NCBI RefSeq assembly: GCF_963518785.1 | Contig: NZ_CAUQKJ010000006.1 | Span: 1 to 64,000 of the forward strand | Direction of reading: 5' to 3' | Source: an uncultured Campylobacter sp. | Lineage (GTDB): Bacteria; Campylobacterota; Campylobacteria; Campylobacterales; Campylobacteraceae | Length of the DNA stretch: 64,000 bases | Shown here: positions 46,012 to 54,273 of the stretch, piece by piece | How the letters are laid out: every line of letters begins with the position of its first letter | How positions within the stretch are numbered: the first letter of the stretch is position 1 | Notes under the pieces: model-generated | Told to the model about the DNA's origin: nothing | Seen by the model: only the letters and a program-made list of their open reading frames with translations | Databases searched by the model: none | Made by a program: the position numbers and the translations under genes

Positions 46012-46378
46012 CGAGCTTTGGCACTCGCGGTTAAATTTTGCAAAGCGGAGTAGCTTTTTGCGGTGCGGCTAAATTTTGCGGGCATAAAACTAAGGCGCGG
46101 CTTTAGAGCTTATCTGAAATTTTTGGCGGCGCGCCGAGAGAAATTTGAGCGTCGCGAGAACCAAAAATTTAAATGCTACGGCAATTTAAAATTTAGCGGC
46201 GCGAGATATGAAATTTAACGATGCAAAGGGGTTTTGGCGCGGGTAGAAAAACTTTGAGCATCGCGTAAATTTATCTCAAATTTAAAAAGCTCAGGACGAT
46301 GAACGCGGAGCAAAGGTATAAATTTTACGGAGCGGCGAGGTGTGCGTTTGCTTCGCTGGCGTCATTTAAAGGATCGTT
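46012..46378. other. Spacer without supported gene
   Basis: 367 bases of AAATTT filler with GC-rich pieces. No frame with a ribosome binding site, no strong hairpin and no coding similarity were seen. The last 30 bases (GGCGTCATTTAAAGGATCGTT) hold the AAAGGAT site of the next gene. Confidence 0.5.
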
Positions 46379-47179
46379 ATGAAATTTCGCAAACTTAAAT
46401 TTAAAATCCTAGCCGCGGCGCTACTTTTCTGCGCCGCATTTATCCGCATCGTGCCCGATTACTCTACCTCGCGAGGCTTCGCTGTCGTTTCTATCTTTGG
46501 CTATAACAAATATCAAAAGGGATATTGTCTAAAAGAGAATAGAATTCTGAGTAACGAAGAGCTACTTCAAAATGCGGCTACAAATTATTTTAAAAGATAT
46601 CACGACTATGAGGTTCTGCGAAATACCATTATCGATGAGCACGATATAAAAAATTTCGGCCATAGTTTTTATACGGCGAACGTCTCCAGGCTCTATCTAA
46701 TCGGCGATTTTAATGAAGAAAACTGGTTTGATTTTTTGGTTGAAAATACCGACAGAAAGAGTTTTGATTATGAGATAAAAGACAAGACGCAAATAGATAT
46801 CTCCGATCTATCAAAATATTTTGTATATAAGGATGAAATTTTGGGCTTTAGACAGCCTATTATCTTATCGGAAGAGAAAAATCCATTTCATAACGGAAAA
46901 ATGTTTTTAGAAAAATCATTTTTAATTAAAGAAAATCAATTTTTTGTGAATTATGTTGATGTCGATGATATAAGTTTTTACATTGAATATAATGTTATTA
47001 AAAATTTAATGGCAATAAAAAGCGGATATGAGAGTTTAGAAAACTTTAACAAAGTCTTAGCTTATACTCATATGAAGCATTTGCGACGTAAATTCTCATA
47101 CGATAATTGCGGAAATATAGATTTTGATATCAAAGCCCCGGCGGAACAGGAGCTGGATATGTGGATTCACGGCGGATAA
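46379..47179 (+). CDS. Hypothetical anchored protein, paralogue 1
   Basis: 266 residues, not recognised. A basic N terminus and one hydrophobic helix (about 9-24) suggest a signal anchor with an extracytoplasmic body. It shares with the protein at 47374-48141 the blocks FCAAFIRIVPDYSTSRGF, QKGYCLKENRIL and a C-terminal SYDNCGNIDF; the middle has diverged. The two conserved Cys (in GYCLKEN and DNCGN) could form a disulfide. The middle of the gene is notably AT-rich compared with neighbours, which may indicate acquisition. Start has AAAGGATCGTT. Confidence 0.6.
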   Translation: MKFRKLKFKILAAALLFCAAFIRIVPDYSTSRGFAVVSIFGYNKYQKGYCLKENRILSNEELLQNAATNYFKRYHDYEVLRNTIIDEHDIKNFGHSFYTANVSRLYLIGDFNEENWFDFLVENTDRKSFDYEIKDKTQIDISDLSKYFVYKDEILGFRQPIILSEEKNPFHNGKMFLEKSFLIKENQFFVNYVDVDDISFYIEYNVIKNLMAIKSGYESLENFNKVLAYTHMKHLRRKFSYDNCGNIDFDIKAPAEQELDMWIHGG

Positions 47180-47228
47180 AGTTAGTTGAAGCTTTATCTT
47201 AACGAATTTAACCGAAAAAGGATAAGAG

Positions 47229-47377
47229 ATGGGCAAAAAAGAAACTGATCTAAGATTAGACTTAGAGGGTAATTACGGAGCCGATATATTGAGTTATTAT
47301 TTGTGGGGAAAAAAACTCCTCCTGGTCCGAAAGAATTAGCCTCTAACGAATGGATGGATAGAAAAGGACTGATATGA
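47229..47377 (+). pseudogene. Frameshifted 49-codon mini-gene with an A7 tract, coupled to the next gene
   Basis: ATG at 47229 has AAAAGGATAAGAG upstream and codes a 36-residue peptide ending in TAG at 47337-47339. If the seven-A run at 47309-47315 had eight, the frame would instead continue as TPPGPKELASNEWMDRKGLI and end in TGA at 47375-47377, overlapping the next gene's ATG as ATGA. The good start, the good coupled end and the homopolymer between them suggest one gene of 49 codons in an out-of-frame state, or the fused ends of a deleted gene. No family is recognised. Confidence 0.45.
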
Positions 47378-48141
47378 AATTTTATAAATCCGTTAAATTT
47401 AAAGCCCTAGCGGGCGCGCTGCTTCTGGCGGCGATACTCTGCGCCGCATTTATCCGCATCGTGCCAGATTTTTCCACTTCGCGAGGCTTTGTGATAGTTT
47501 CCCTTTCCGACTACGACAAATACAAACAAGGATACTGCCTAAAAGAGAATAGAATTTTGCCCAAAGAGGAGCTGTATAAAAGAGTAGCAGGGGCATATTT
47601 GGACTATGACGTAAAGCTATATTGGATGATTGATGATTATAGGTTGAAAACCTTCGGTAGTCTTTGGTCCAGTAGATATGAGGTTGCATACTATGAACTA
47701 GAAAATATAAACTTATCAAATTGTTTTGAAGTATTAGAAAAATATTATCAAGAGGGAAAAACGACCGAGCAGATACTGATGAAAGAATTAAAGGCTAAAA
47801 AAACCGATCCGAAGAAATATTTAAAAATAAATTTGAATGATATGAGCGTTGGATTTGACAGACCGATAGTTATGGTTGACGGTGGCGAGAAAGAAGTCAC
47901 AGGCACTTTGTTCCTTGATAAATTCGCTATATTTAACGGCAATTATATGCAATTTAACCATTCGGAGTATCTGTGCGATACGAGAGAGAGAGGAAATTTT
48001 ATTATCGTGAAGAAATACTATAAAGAGAGAAAAAATGCCGTAGCGGGAATAGGAAAAGGTTTTAAATTTGATAACTGCGGCAATATAAATTATCCGCTGG
48101 AAGAAAATTATTTGGGCGGTAGAGATATAGAGAGGCGCTAA
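47374..48141 (+). CDS. Hypothetical anchored protein, paralogue 2
   Basis: 255 residues, not recognised. N-terminal basic stretch and hydrophobic helix (about 11-27), then an extracytoplasmic-type body. It shares CAAFIRIVPDFSTSRGF, QGYCLKENRIL and FDNCGNINY with the protein at 46379-47179, so the pair arose by duplication. The middle third has a Lys/Glu-rich, helix-prone stretch (KYYQEGKTTEQILMKELKAKK in two pieces around 130-150). Locally AT-rich. Its ATG overlaps the TGA end of a mini-gene. Tandem divergent paralogues of this kind can be immunity-type proteins, but no toxin is seen. Confidence 0.6.
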   Translation: MKFYKSVKFKALAGALLLAAILCAAFIRIVPDFSTSRGFVIVSLSDYDKYKQGYCLKENRILPKEELYKRVAGAYLDYDVKLYWMIDDYRLKTFGSLWSSRYEVAYYELENINLSNCFEVLEKYYQEGKTTEQILMKELKAKKTDPKKYLKINLNDMSVGFDRPIVMVDGGEKEVTGTLFLDKFAIFNGNYMQFNHSEYLCDTRERGNFIIVKKYYKERKNAVAGIGKGFKFDNCGNINYPLEENYLGGRDIERR

Positions 48142-48188
48142 ATTCTCTAATATTAATTTCATTAAAAAATTTAAGGGACTTAAGACCG

Positions 48189-48626
48189 ATGGATGCAAAG
48201 CAAGGGTATAAATTTCACAGGGCGGCGAGGTATTTACTGGCGGTGCCGATGGTTTTTTTACTCGCTTGGTGGGCGGCGGCTTTGATTTTGGCGGTTTTGC
48301 CTTTTGAGGGCGCGCTAAGGATTGCCGTTTTTGTCGCAATATTTGCGCTTTTGGCTTGCGCGCTGCTTTGGTATTTGTTCAAAAGGTATAAAAATTTTAA
48401 GCTAAGCAAGCTGTTTGTAAAAAATCCAAATCTTAGTTTGCTGCTTTTTGCGGTAGAAAATTTATCGCTCGGCGCTTTTTACGGCGGGTTTTTGGCATGC
48501 CTCGCGGCGGGGTATTTTTGGGGCGAGCGTGCCGCCGGCTGGAGCGCGGCGTTTGCATTTGCGTTCGCGCCCGTTTGTCTGATCGTTTTCGTGATCTCGT
48601 ATGTGTTTAACGAAAAGAAAAGCTAA
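48189..48626 (+). CDS. Hypothetical small membrane protein
   Basis: 145 residues with four transmembrane helices (about 13-33, 37-57, 78-98, 108-132) and short polar loops; charged KRYKNFKLSKLFVKN lies between helices 2 and 3. Not assigned to a family. The start at 48189 has AAGGGACTTAAGACCG. It follows the paralogous pair on the same strand with a 47-base gap and may be co-transcribed. Codon use is again GC-richer than in those two genes. Confidence 0.6.
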   Translation: MDAKQGYKFHRAARYLLAVPMVFLLAWWAAALILAVLPFEGALRIAVFVAIFALLACALLWYLFKRYKNFKLSKLFVKNPNLSLLLFAVENLSLGAFYGGFLACLAAGYFWGERAAGWSAAFAFAFAPVCLIVFVISYVFNEKKS

Positions 48627-49068
48627 ACTTATGCGTCTTTCGCGCCCGCTAAATTTTATCTCTCGCAAGGCGCGGGCTTGAACACGGATTTAGCTCGCGC
48701 GAGCCGAGCGAGATTTGAAATTTCATCATCTCGCTTGCTTTAAAATTTTAAAATTTCGTCGTCGAAAAAGCTCCAGCGCGCTCTAAATTTTATCTCGCCG
48801 TAACCCGAAACCTACTTACCGTCGCATTTTGACATTTGCGCAGAATACCCTTATGCCGCTGCGACATTTACAAAATTTTAAAACGGCGCAGAACTCGCCT
48901 CGTAAACGGCGATTACGCCGCAGGTTTATTTATGCGGGTAGCGGAAGCCTTCGGCGGGCTAAAGACGAGACCCTTATCTTAGCCGCAAAGCAAGTCCAAG
49001 CTTCGGTAGAGAAAAATACGAGCGGCGAATGCAGAAGCAAAAACCAAGCGGGTGCGTTTGACCGAAGC
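48627..49068. other. Convergent spacer without supported gene
   Basis: About 440 bases between a plus gene and a minus gene. A frame at 48829-49080 is open but overlaps the end of the minus-strand hydrolase gene, has no ribosome binding site and has a Lys/Arg/Ala-biased composition, so I do not call it. No clear terminator hairpin is visible, and AAATTT filler is frequent. Confidence 0.45.
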
Positions 49069-49641
49069 CTAGCCCTTTAGCTTCATCATTTTTTCTAAAA
49101 TTTCATACACGAGATCAAACTTCGTAAAGCCGTCCCTGTCTAAAAAATGCCCGCCCTTCTCCACCTCGTAAAACTTAGCATCGATCTGCCCCGCTAGCTC
49201 GCGGCTGAAGCTAAACGGCACGATATAATCATCCTTTGCGGCAACCACCGCGCGCTGTTTTGCGGCGGCTTTTATGCGCTCAAAATCAAAGCCTTTATCC
49301 ATAAACTCGTCTAAAATTTTAAATTGCGGATCGCTAAGCGGCTTTGCAAGCCCCGAGACCAGCACGACACCCTCTACTGTGCCGCCCATGGCACTGCTTT
49401 GTAAGAAATTTAAGATAGTAGGGCATCCGAGGCTGTGTCCGACCAGATAGACTTTGCCTTCAAATTTTACGCTTTCTCGCAAGGTTTTCAGCCACTCATC
49501 AAGCTTCGGATACGCAGGCGTAGGCATCGCTAAAATTTCCGCCCTCGCGCCCGATTTTTCGATCTCGCCTTTAAGCCAAGCAAACCAATGGCTTTTAGGC
49601 GAAGCATCGTAGCCGTGCACGATATAGACACACTTTTGCAT
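49069..49641 (-). CDS. RBBP9/YdeN-family serine hydrolase
   Basis: 190 residues, a small alpha/beta hydrolase with YIVHGYDASPKSHWF at 6-20 and the nucleophile elbow VGHSLG with S70. The acid is probably the Asp of AKDDYIVP (about 137) and the His that of GGHFLD (about 163). The family hydrolyses small esters; the physiological substrate is unknown. The start at 49641 follows AAAGGAGAAAATATG. It stands 60 bases beyond the DUF364 gene on the same strand. Confidence 0.85.
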   Translation of the reverse strand: MQKCVYIVHGYDASPKSHWFAWLKGEIEKSGARAEILAMPTPAYPKLDEWLKTLRESVKFEGKVYLVGHSLGCPTILNFLQSSAMGGTVEGVVLVSGLAKPLSDPQFKILDEFMDKGFDFERIKAAAKQRAVVAAKDDYIVPFSFSRELAGQIDAKFYEVEKGGHFLDRDGFTKFDLVYEILEKMMKLKG

Positions 49642-49700
49642 ATTTTCTCCTTTAAATTTAAGCCCTTTGCGCGCAGAATTTTAAAATTTCAATCTGCGCG

Positions 49701-50522
49701 CTAGCCCTTACAGATCGTGATTTTATCGGCAAATTTACGCAAAAAATGATACCCCGAGCCCGCCTGCGCGATGATATCGAGCACCGCGTCGGCATCCCGC
49801 ACGAGCGTGCCGCCCGCAAAGTCCACGCCGCGCTCAAACAGCGCCTGCGGCAGTAGCGGCGTGGTAGGCCCCACGAGCACGAGCTTGGCGCCGCTTTTTT
49901 TCAGACGCAAAAGCCCATCCAGCATGTCGTTGATGAGCGTCGTAGCCGTGATTATCACGTTATCGGCGCGCGGCACGACGCTTGCGGCCTCGCTTGCAGG
50001 TAGATAAAACGGCAGCTCAGCCTGCTTGAGCGTGCTTTTGTCAAGCTCTAAAATTTTAAAATCCGCGCCATTTTTCATCAGCGTCTTGATGTAGGGCACC
50101 AGCGCGCCCACGACGACGCTAAAGCTACCGCGCTCGATCTGCAGCTGCTCAAAGGGATCGGCGCTGAATTTCACTTCATAATCGGCGGTGATTTTATCGA
50201 AACACGCCCTGCCTAGCGCATTTAGCGCGGCGAGCGCGAGCGTCTTTTTAAGCGGCGCGGCGGAGTTTAGATCGCGCAGCAGATAGCGCACGCTCCTGTC
50301 CGCGATATTGCCCGAATCTGGCATCACGCTTGCTTGCGAGGGGCAGCAAACGGCGCCCGATAGGGACTTTAGCGGCGTATAGCTAAGCCCGCACGCGCCG
50401 CCTTGCAGCTTCACGCCGCTAAAAAACAACCCCACGACCGCCCGCTCGATCTTAAGATCCAGCGCCCGGGCGCCTAAAATTTCTTTCGCGCACTCCAGCG
50501 TCTGATCTAAAATTTCGCTCAT
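49701..50522 (-). CDS. DUF364 / putative heavy-metal chelation domain protein
   Basis: 273 residues. An N-terminal DUF4213-like segment (residues about 5-110, with LSYTPLKS and CCPSQASVM) and a C-terminal Rossmann-like DUF364 domain (about 120-270, with VVVGALVPYIKTL, NVIITATTLIND and KLVLVGPTTPLLP). Such proteins are annotated as putative heavy-metal chelators and often sit beside metal cofactor genes, but no activity is established. Start at 50522 with AAAGGAGCGAAA. It is separated from the mcc cluster by a tandem repeat. Confidence 0.8.
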   Translation of the reverse strand: MSEILDQTLECAKEILGARALDLKIERAVVGLFFSGVKLQGGACGLSYTPLKSLSGAVCCPSQASVMPDSGNIADRSVRYLLRDLNSAAPLKKTLALAALNALGRACFDKITADYEVKFSADPFEQLQIERGSFSVVVGALVPYIKTLMKNGADFKILELDKSTLKQAELPFYLPASEAASVVPRADNVIITATTLINDMLDGLLRLKKSGAKLVLVGPTTPLLPQALFERGVDFAGGTLVRDADAVLDIIAQAGSGYHFLRKFADKITICKG

Positions 50523-50739
50523 TTTCGCTCCTTTGATATGGAATTTAGCGCCATTATAGCTTAAAATTTCGGCGCCCGTATTGATATAAATTTATTGATC
50601 GCACGAGCGGCGACATCCAAGCAGACGCGAGCTAAATTTGACGAAAGCAGCAGCGGGTAAAAATTTAATAAAAGGTGCGGGCGCGAATAAAATTCAAGCG
50701 GCAGGTCGTATCTGCGACAAGCCGCGCCCGCTGCGGAGT

Positions 50740-50870
50740 TAAATTTTATTTCCTACCTGCCGCACGGCTAAATTTTATTTCATATCCGCCGTAGGGTTAA
50801 ATTTTATTTCCGATCCACCGCAGGACTAAATTTTATTTTCCGATCCGCCGCAAAGCTAAATTTTATTTTC
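50740..50870. repeat. 29-bp tandem repeat, about 5 imperfect copies
   Basis: TAAATTTTATTTC followed by a variable YRYCYGCCG-type stretch begins at 50740, 50769, 50798, 50827 and 50857, giving periods of 29, 29, 29 and 30. The last copy overlaps the 3' end of the gene at 50856-51365 and supplies its stop codon and last residues. Rest of the spacer 50523-50739 shows nothing. Confidence 0.85.
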
Positions 50871-51365
50871 CGAAAGCAGGATGTTGATGAGCGGATTTAG
50901 CAGCGTCTCGCCGCGAGCGGCGCACAGCACGATCTCGTCGTAGTAGTAGTCGCTCCTGCCGTAGTTGTGAAACTCATACGCGCCAAAGCCGTAGCCCATC
51001 GGTGTGATCTCGACGCGCGAGTACCAGGCGTCCTTGGCGATGATGTATTTCTCGGTGTCTTGCGAATAAACCCACACCACGATCTCATCTTTGTTTTTTT
51101 GCCGCATCAGCCACATAAAGACGTTTGCGATGTCGTTGAAAAAATATGTATCGCCGTTTGGCATAACGGCCTGGGCGGTGTTGTACAGATCGTTTATCAA
51201 CGTGCCGCTCTCGTGGCATAGGTATTTGCCAAATTCGATCTGCAGCGGCTGCTTATCCGTGTTGCCGTGGCGCACAGAAATTTTGGATTCGGCTATATCC
51301 ATCGACGATATGAGCAGCCCCATCACGCAGGCGAGCAAAACCGCGGCAAAAATTTTCTTAATCAT
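50856..51365 (-). CDS. NosL-like exported protein at the distal end of the mcc cluster
   Basis: 169 residues with a signal peptide (about 1-22). The body matches the NosL pattern without its CxxC-Met site: NDIANVFMWLM near 76, IVVWVYSQDTEKYIIAKDAWYS near 95 (IVVWVYSQDTEK, YIIAKDAWYS) and TPMGYGFGAYEFHN near 120. Two Cys (about 50 and 148) could form a disulfide. The C terminus (SENKI) is coded by the last unit of a 29-bp tandem array. It overlaps the membrane-protein gene upstream by four bases. A copper- or membrane-complex accessory role is inferred. Confidence 0.65.
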   Translation of the reverse strand: MIKKIFAAVLLACVMGLLISSMDIAESKISVRHGNTDKQPLQIEFGKYLCHESGTLINDLYNTAQAVMPNGDTYFFNDIANVFMWLMRQKNKDEIVVWVYSQDTEKYIIAKDAWYSRVEITPMGYGFGAYEFHNYGRSDYYYDEIVLCAARGETLLNPLINILLSENKI

Positions 51366-52315
51366 AGCAACGCGCCCCGCACGAAGTAGTATTTGACGAC
51401 GTAGGCGCTGCAGATGAGCGCGTTTAGAATAAGCCAGAACGAGGAATATTTAAGCAGGTGGGTGTAGGCGCGCTTGGTGATGAGCTCCGTTAAAAACGGC
51501 ACGATGCCGAAAAATATACCCAAAAACAGCGAGCCCCAGATCGCATAGCCGACGAAGTAGTAATCCTTCAAAAGCATGCAATACGGGCATTTATGGTTGG
51601 GCTGCTCGTAAACGTAAAGCCCGAAAAAATAGGTGATCGCGTAGTATGCGACGAACAAAAAGAGCAAATTCAGAGCAAAGCTCGCCATCGACTGCTTTAA
51701 GAAATTTAAGATCAAAATGGCGCCCAATATCGCGTAGAAAAAGGTCGCCAAAAGCGCCTGCGTGTAGCCGAACGGAAGCTTCGGCGCGCGAAATACGACC
51801 GAGCAGCAAAACACCGGCACGCGCAACGGGATATTGGTAAAAAATAGAATTTCTAAAATAAACTCCGCCAAAACGCCCGTAAAAAGGATGGTAAAGATCA
51901 GGTATTTGCGCTTTAGATAGGGAAATTTGCCCGCTTTAAGATCGAGGCTGTTTAAAATAAGCCAGAGCCCAAAGCCGAAGATCAGTAAAATTTTTAAAAG
52001 TAGCAGGATGTTGCCGTAGCGGTTCGAGCCCACGACGCCTGCGGAGCACATCGCGCCGGGCACGACCGAAGAGAGCTCGTTTAGGCAGAGCGCGAAAAAT
52101 ATAAACAAAATGATCTTGCACGCTATCGTGAAGAACAAAATGGTGTTGATGAGATAGTTTCTTTTCTCCAGGGCGTATTGTAAATTTGAGGTGGCGTTAA
52201 AGTCCCAGTAGCGCATGATCCGCACGATGTGAAACTGCGAGATCGCCATCAGCGCTATTACGATCAGCTCCACCGCCAAAAACGCGATCACGCTGCCCGA
52301 TAAAAATACGCTCAT
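51362..52315 (-). CDS. Hypothetical multi-pass membrane protein with CPYC motif
   Basis: 317 residues, about eight transmembrane helices. Between two helices near residue 240 lies HKCPYCMLLKDYY, a CxxC next to His that could bind metal or act in thiol redox; a second Cys pair (FCCSV) lies near 178. Not assigned to a known family. Four-base overlaps with the ABC ATPase gene upstream and the NosL-like gene downstream put it in one operon with a MacB-like transporter and copper-chaperone-type proteins. A role in metal or thiol handling for MccA maturation is inference. Confidence 0.6.
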   Translation of the reverse strand: MSVFLSGSVIAFLAVELIVIALMAISQFHIVRIMRYWDFNATSNLQYALEKRNYLINTILFFTIACKIILFIFFALCLNELSSVVPGAMCSAGVVGSNRYGNILLLLKILLIFGFGLWLILNSLDLKAGKFPYLKRKYLIFTILFTGVLAEFILEILFFTNIPLRVPVFCCSVVFRAPKLPFGYTQALLATFFYAILGAILILNFLKQSMASFALNLLFLFVAYYAITYFFGLYVYEQPNHKCPYCMLLKDYYFVGYAIWGSLFLGIFFGIVPFLTELITKRAYTHLLKYSSFWLILNALICSAYVVKYYFVRGALL

Positions 52316-52989
52316 GCTGAAATTTCTCCGTCTTTTAAAAACACGTATCGATCCACGAAGCTTAGCTCGTCGAAGAGTATGTCGTGCGTCGCGATCAAAA
52401 CGGTCTTTTTAAGCTCTTTGAGCTTTGAGAGCATCTCGATAAAACCGAGCGAGTTTTGTTTGTCTAAATTTGCCGTCGGCTCGTCAGCCAAGATGATCTG
52501 CGGATTCATCACGAGCGCCCTTGCGATAGCGCAGCGCTGCTTCTCGCCGCCGCTAAGGCTAGAGACGATCTGATCTTTTTTATGCGCGATATTGGCGATC
52601 TGCATCGCTTCATCTATGCGCGCGCTAAGCTCATCTCCGCTCAGTCGCTCAAGGCTAAGCGGCGCAAGGACGTTTTTATAGACGCTAAGCGCCTCAAGCA
52701 GGTTGAAAGACTGAAAGATAAAACCGATTTTTTTGTGGCGATACGCGGAGCTTTCGATATCGGCGAGCTTGGAGACGTTTGCGCCGTCCACTAAAACCTC
52801 GCCGCTGCTCGGCTTAGAAAGTGCGCCTATAATGGATAGAAGCGTGCTTTTGCCGCTGCCGCTGACCCCTTTTAAGATTACGATCTGCCCTTCCTCGACG
52901 CTTAAGCTTATATTTTTCAAAGCGCGAAACTCATTCGCCCTGCCCTCGTTGTAAATTTTATAAAGCTGCTTGATCTCTATCTTGCTCAT
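52312..52989 (-). CDS. ABC ATPase, LolD/MacB type
   Basis: 225 residues. Walker A KGVSGSGKST (about 38-47), signature LSGGEKQRCAIARAL (about 143), Walker B IILADEPTANLD (about 163) and IATHD. The sequence is of the LolD/MacB/FtsE group, which pairs with FtsX-like permeases and acts by mechanotransmission on periplasmic partners rather than by classic transport. Its permease is the gene just upstream (four-base overlap). It belongs to the accessory part of the mcc cluster. Confidence 0.9.
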   Translation of the reverse strand: MSKIEIKQLYKIYNEGRANEFRALKNISLSVEEGQIVILKGVSGSGKSTLLSIIGALSKPSSGEVLVDGANVSKLADIESSAYRHKKIGFIFQSFNLLEALSVYKNVLAPLSLERLSGDELSARIDEAMQIANIAHKKDQIVSSLSGGEKQRCAIARALVMNPQIILADEPTANLDKQNSLGFIEMLSKLKELKKTVLIATHDILFDELSFVDRYVFLKDGEISA

Positions 52990-54095
52990 TTGACCGCCTC
53001 GCTCATATCGCCGATAGCGATGCGCCAGGATGGGATGATGACGAACGCCAAAAACGGGATCACGCTAAAGACGAAGATCAAAAAGAGCATATTGAAATTT
53101 ATCGCGGGCGTGAAGGTGATGAAATTTCGCAGCTCGCCGCCTAAGAATATATCGCGCAGAAGCGGCGCATCCAGGATAAAAACATAAGCATAAGCGCCCG
53201 CGACGCCGAGCAGATAAGCGCTAAGAGAGACGATGAAATTTTGAATAAATTTCATCGCGATGATGTCTTTTATACAAAAGCCGATGCTGCGCAAGATCGC
53301 GATCTCCTTTTTCTTCTCGCCGTATGCGAGCGAAATTTGATTTTTCAGCAAGATGAAAAATGAGATCATCGCCACGGCGTAAAGCACCATAAAAATTCCA
53401 CCCTTGTAATAATACAGATGCCTAACTTCGGCTACCGCGTCCTCCGCGCTAAGGGCCTCCGTGTTGGGGTATAAATTTACGATCTTAAGCGCTACTTCAC
53501 TTACTTCGTTGGGGTTGGGCACGCTTACGTAGAGCTTGGTGTATTCGCCCTCCTTCAGGCTTAGCACCTCGCGCGCGGTGGCGGGGTTCAGATAGATCAC
53601 GTCGTTTGAGACGATGCTGCTTTCGTGCGGCGAAATTTTATTGATCTTAATCGCGATTAGGCGCTGTTCGGTTAAGAAGTGAAACTCGTCCTCGTAGTAC
53701 CACTCGCCCATCGCCGCCTTCACCCCCTCGCCTACGATCATTTCATTTTCATTTAAATTTTCGTCGCCTACGATATGAAACCAAACGCGCTTTTGAGCGA
53801 AGTAATACATCCCGTCCACGGCGCCCTGCACTTCGCTGACGCCCGCGATTTTGGAGATATCGTAGATATAGCCGTCGTGCATCAGATCGCGTTTGCCCGC
53901 GCGTAGAGCCTCTACAACGATGTCGGGCCTGAGCTTGATGACCTTTTCGAGATCGTTTTGAATGGAGCCCGAGATGAAAAGCACCGAGCTTAAAATAAAA
54001 ACGATAAACGCAAAGATCGCGAAGCTAAAAGCGTGATCGGCTCTATCTTTTCGCAGCAAAGTTACGGAGTAGTCGATGAAGTTTTTACTTATCAT
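52986..54095 (-). CDS. FtsX/MacB-type ABC permease
   Basis: 369 residues: one N-terminal helix (about 22-45), a large periplasmic domain (about 50-235), then three helices (about 238-258, 285-312, 332-355), the MacB topology. The segment YGEKKKEIAILRSIGFCIKDI (YGEKKKEIAILRS, IGFCIKDI) after helix 2 is the conserved coupling region. It works with the ATPase gene downstream. It overlaps the small 54085-54273 gene by 11 bases. Substrate unknown; location among copper-related mcc genes suggests service to MccA or copper delivery. Confidence 0.85.
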   Translation of the reverse strand: MISKNFIDYSVTLLRKDRADHAFSFAIFAFIVFILSSVLFISGSIQNDLEKVIKLRPDIVVEALRAGKRDLMHDGYIYDISKIAGVSEVQGAVDGMYYFAQKRVWFHIVGDENLNENEMIVGEGVKAAMGEWYYEDEFHFLTEQRLIAIKINKISPHESSIVSNDVIYLNPATAREVLSLKEGEYTKLYVSVPNPNEVSEVALKIVNLYPNTEALSAEDAVAEVRHLYYYKGGIFMVLYAVAMISFFILLKNQISLAYGEKKKEIAILRSIGFCIKDIIAMKFIQNFIVSLSAYLLGVAGAYAYVFILDAPLLRDIFLGGELRNFITFTPAINFNMLFLIFVFSVIPFLAFVIIPSWRIAIGDMSEAVK

Positions 54096-54273
54096 AGACG
54101 AACTCCGCGTAGGCCTTGCTCTTAAAGCTGCTTGAGAGCCGCACGTCCTTTATCTCGCGCGCGAGCTTTTGTAGGCACTGCTCGCTCTTTGCGCGATCAA
54201 AGCTTACATAATGTACCGCAATGAGCGCGTAAAGGGCGGCAAAAAAAATCGTTAAAGCGCAAATGAGCCTCAT
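54085..54273 (-). CDS. Small membrane-anchored protein
   Basis: 62 residues: a hydrophobic helix (about 3-22) and a basic, polar tail with one Cys. It overlaps the double-NosL gene by four bases and the permease gene by 11, so it is probably a genuine coupled gene. No family recognised. It may be a small subunit of the transporter; that is inference only. Confidence 0.55.
   Translation of the reverse strand: MRLICALTIFFAALYALIAVHYVSFDRAKSEQCLQKLAREIKDVRLSSSFKSKAYAEFVYDK

Noticed and set aside
48829..49080. 83-codon plus-strand frame
   Set aside because: It runs into the end of the minus-strand hydrolase gene, has no start signal and has an Arg/Lys-rich random composition.
50740..50870. Regular 29-bp repeats considered as a CRISPR array
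   Set aside because: The units follow each other directly with no unique spacers, they are imperfect, and no cas genes are near.
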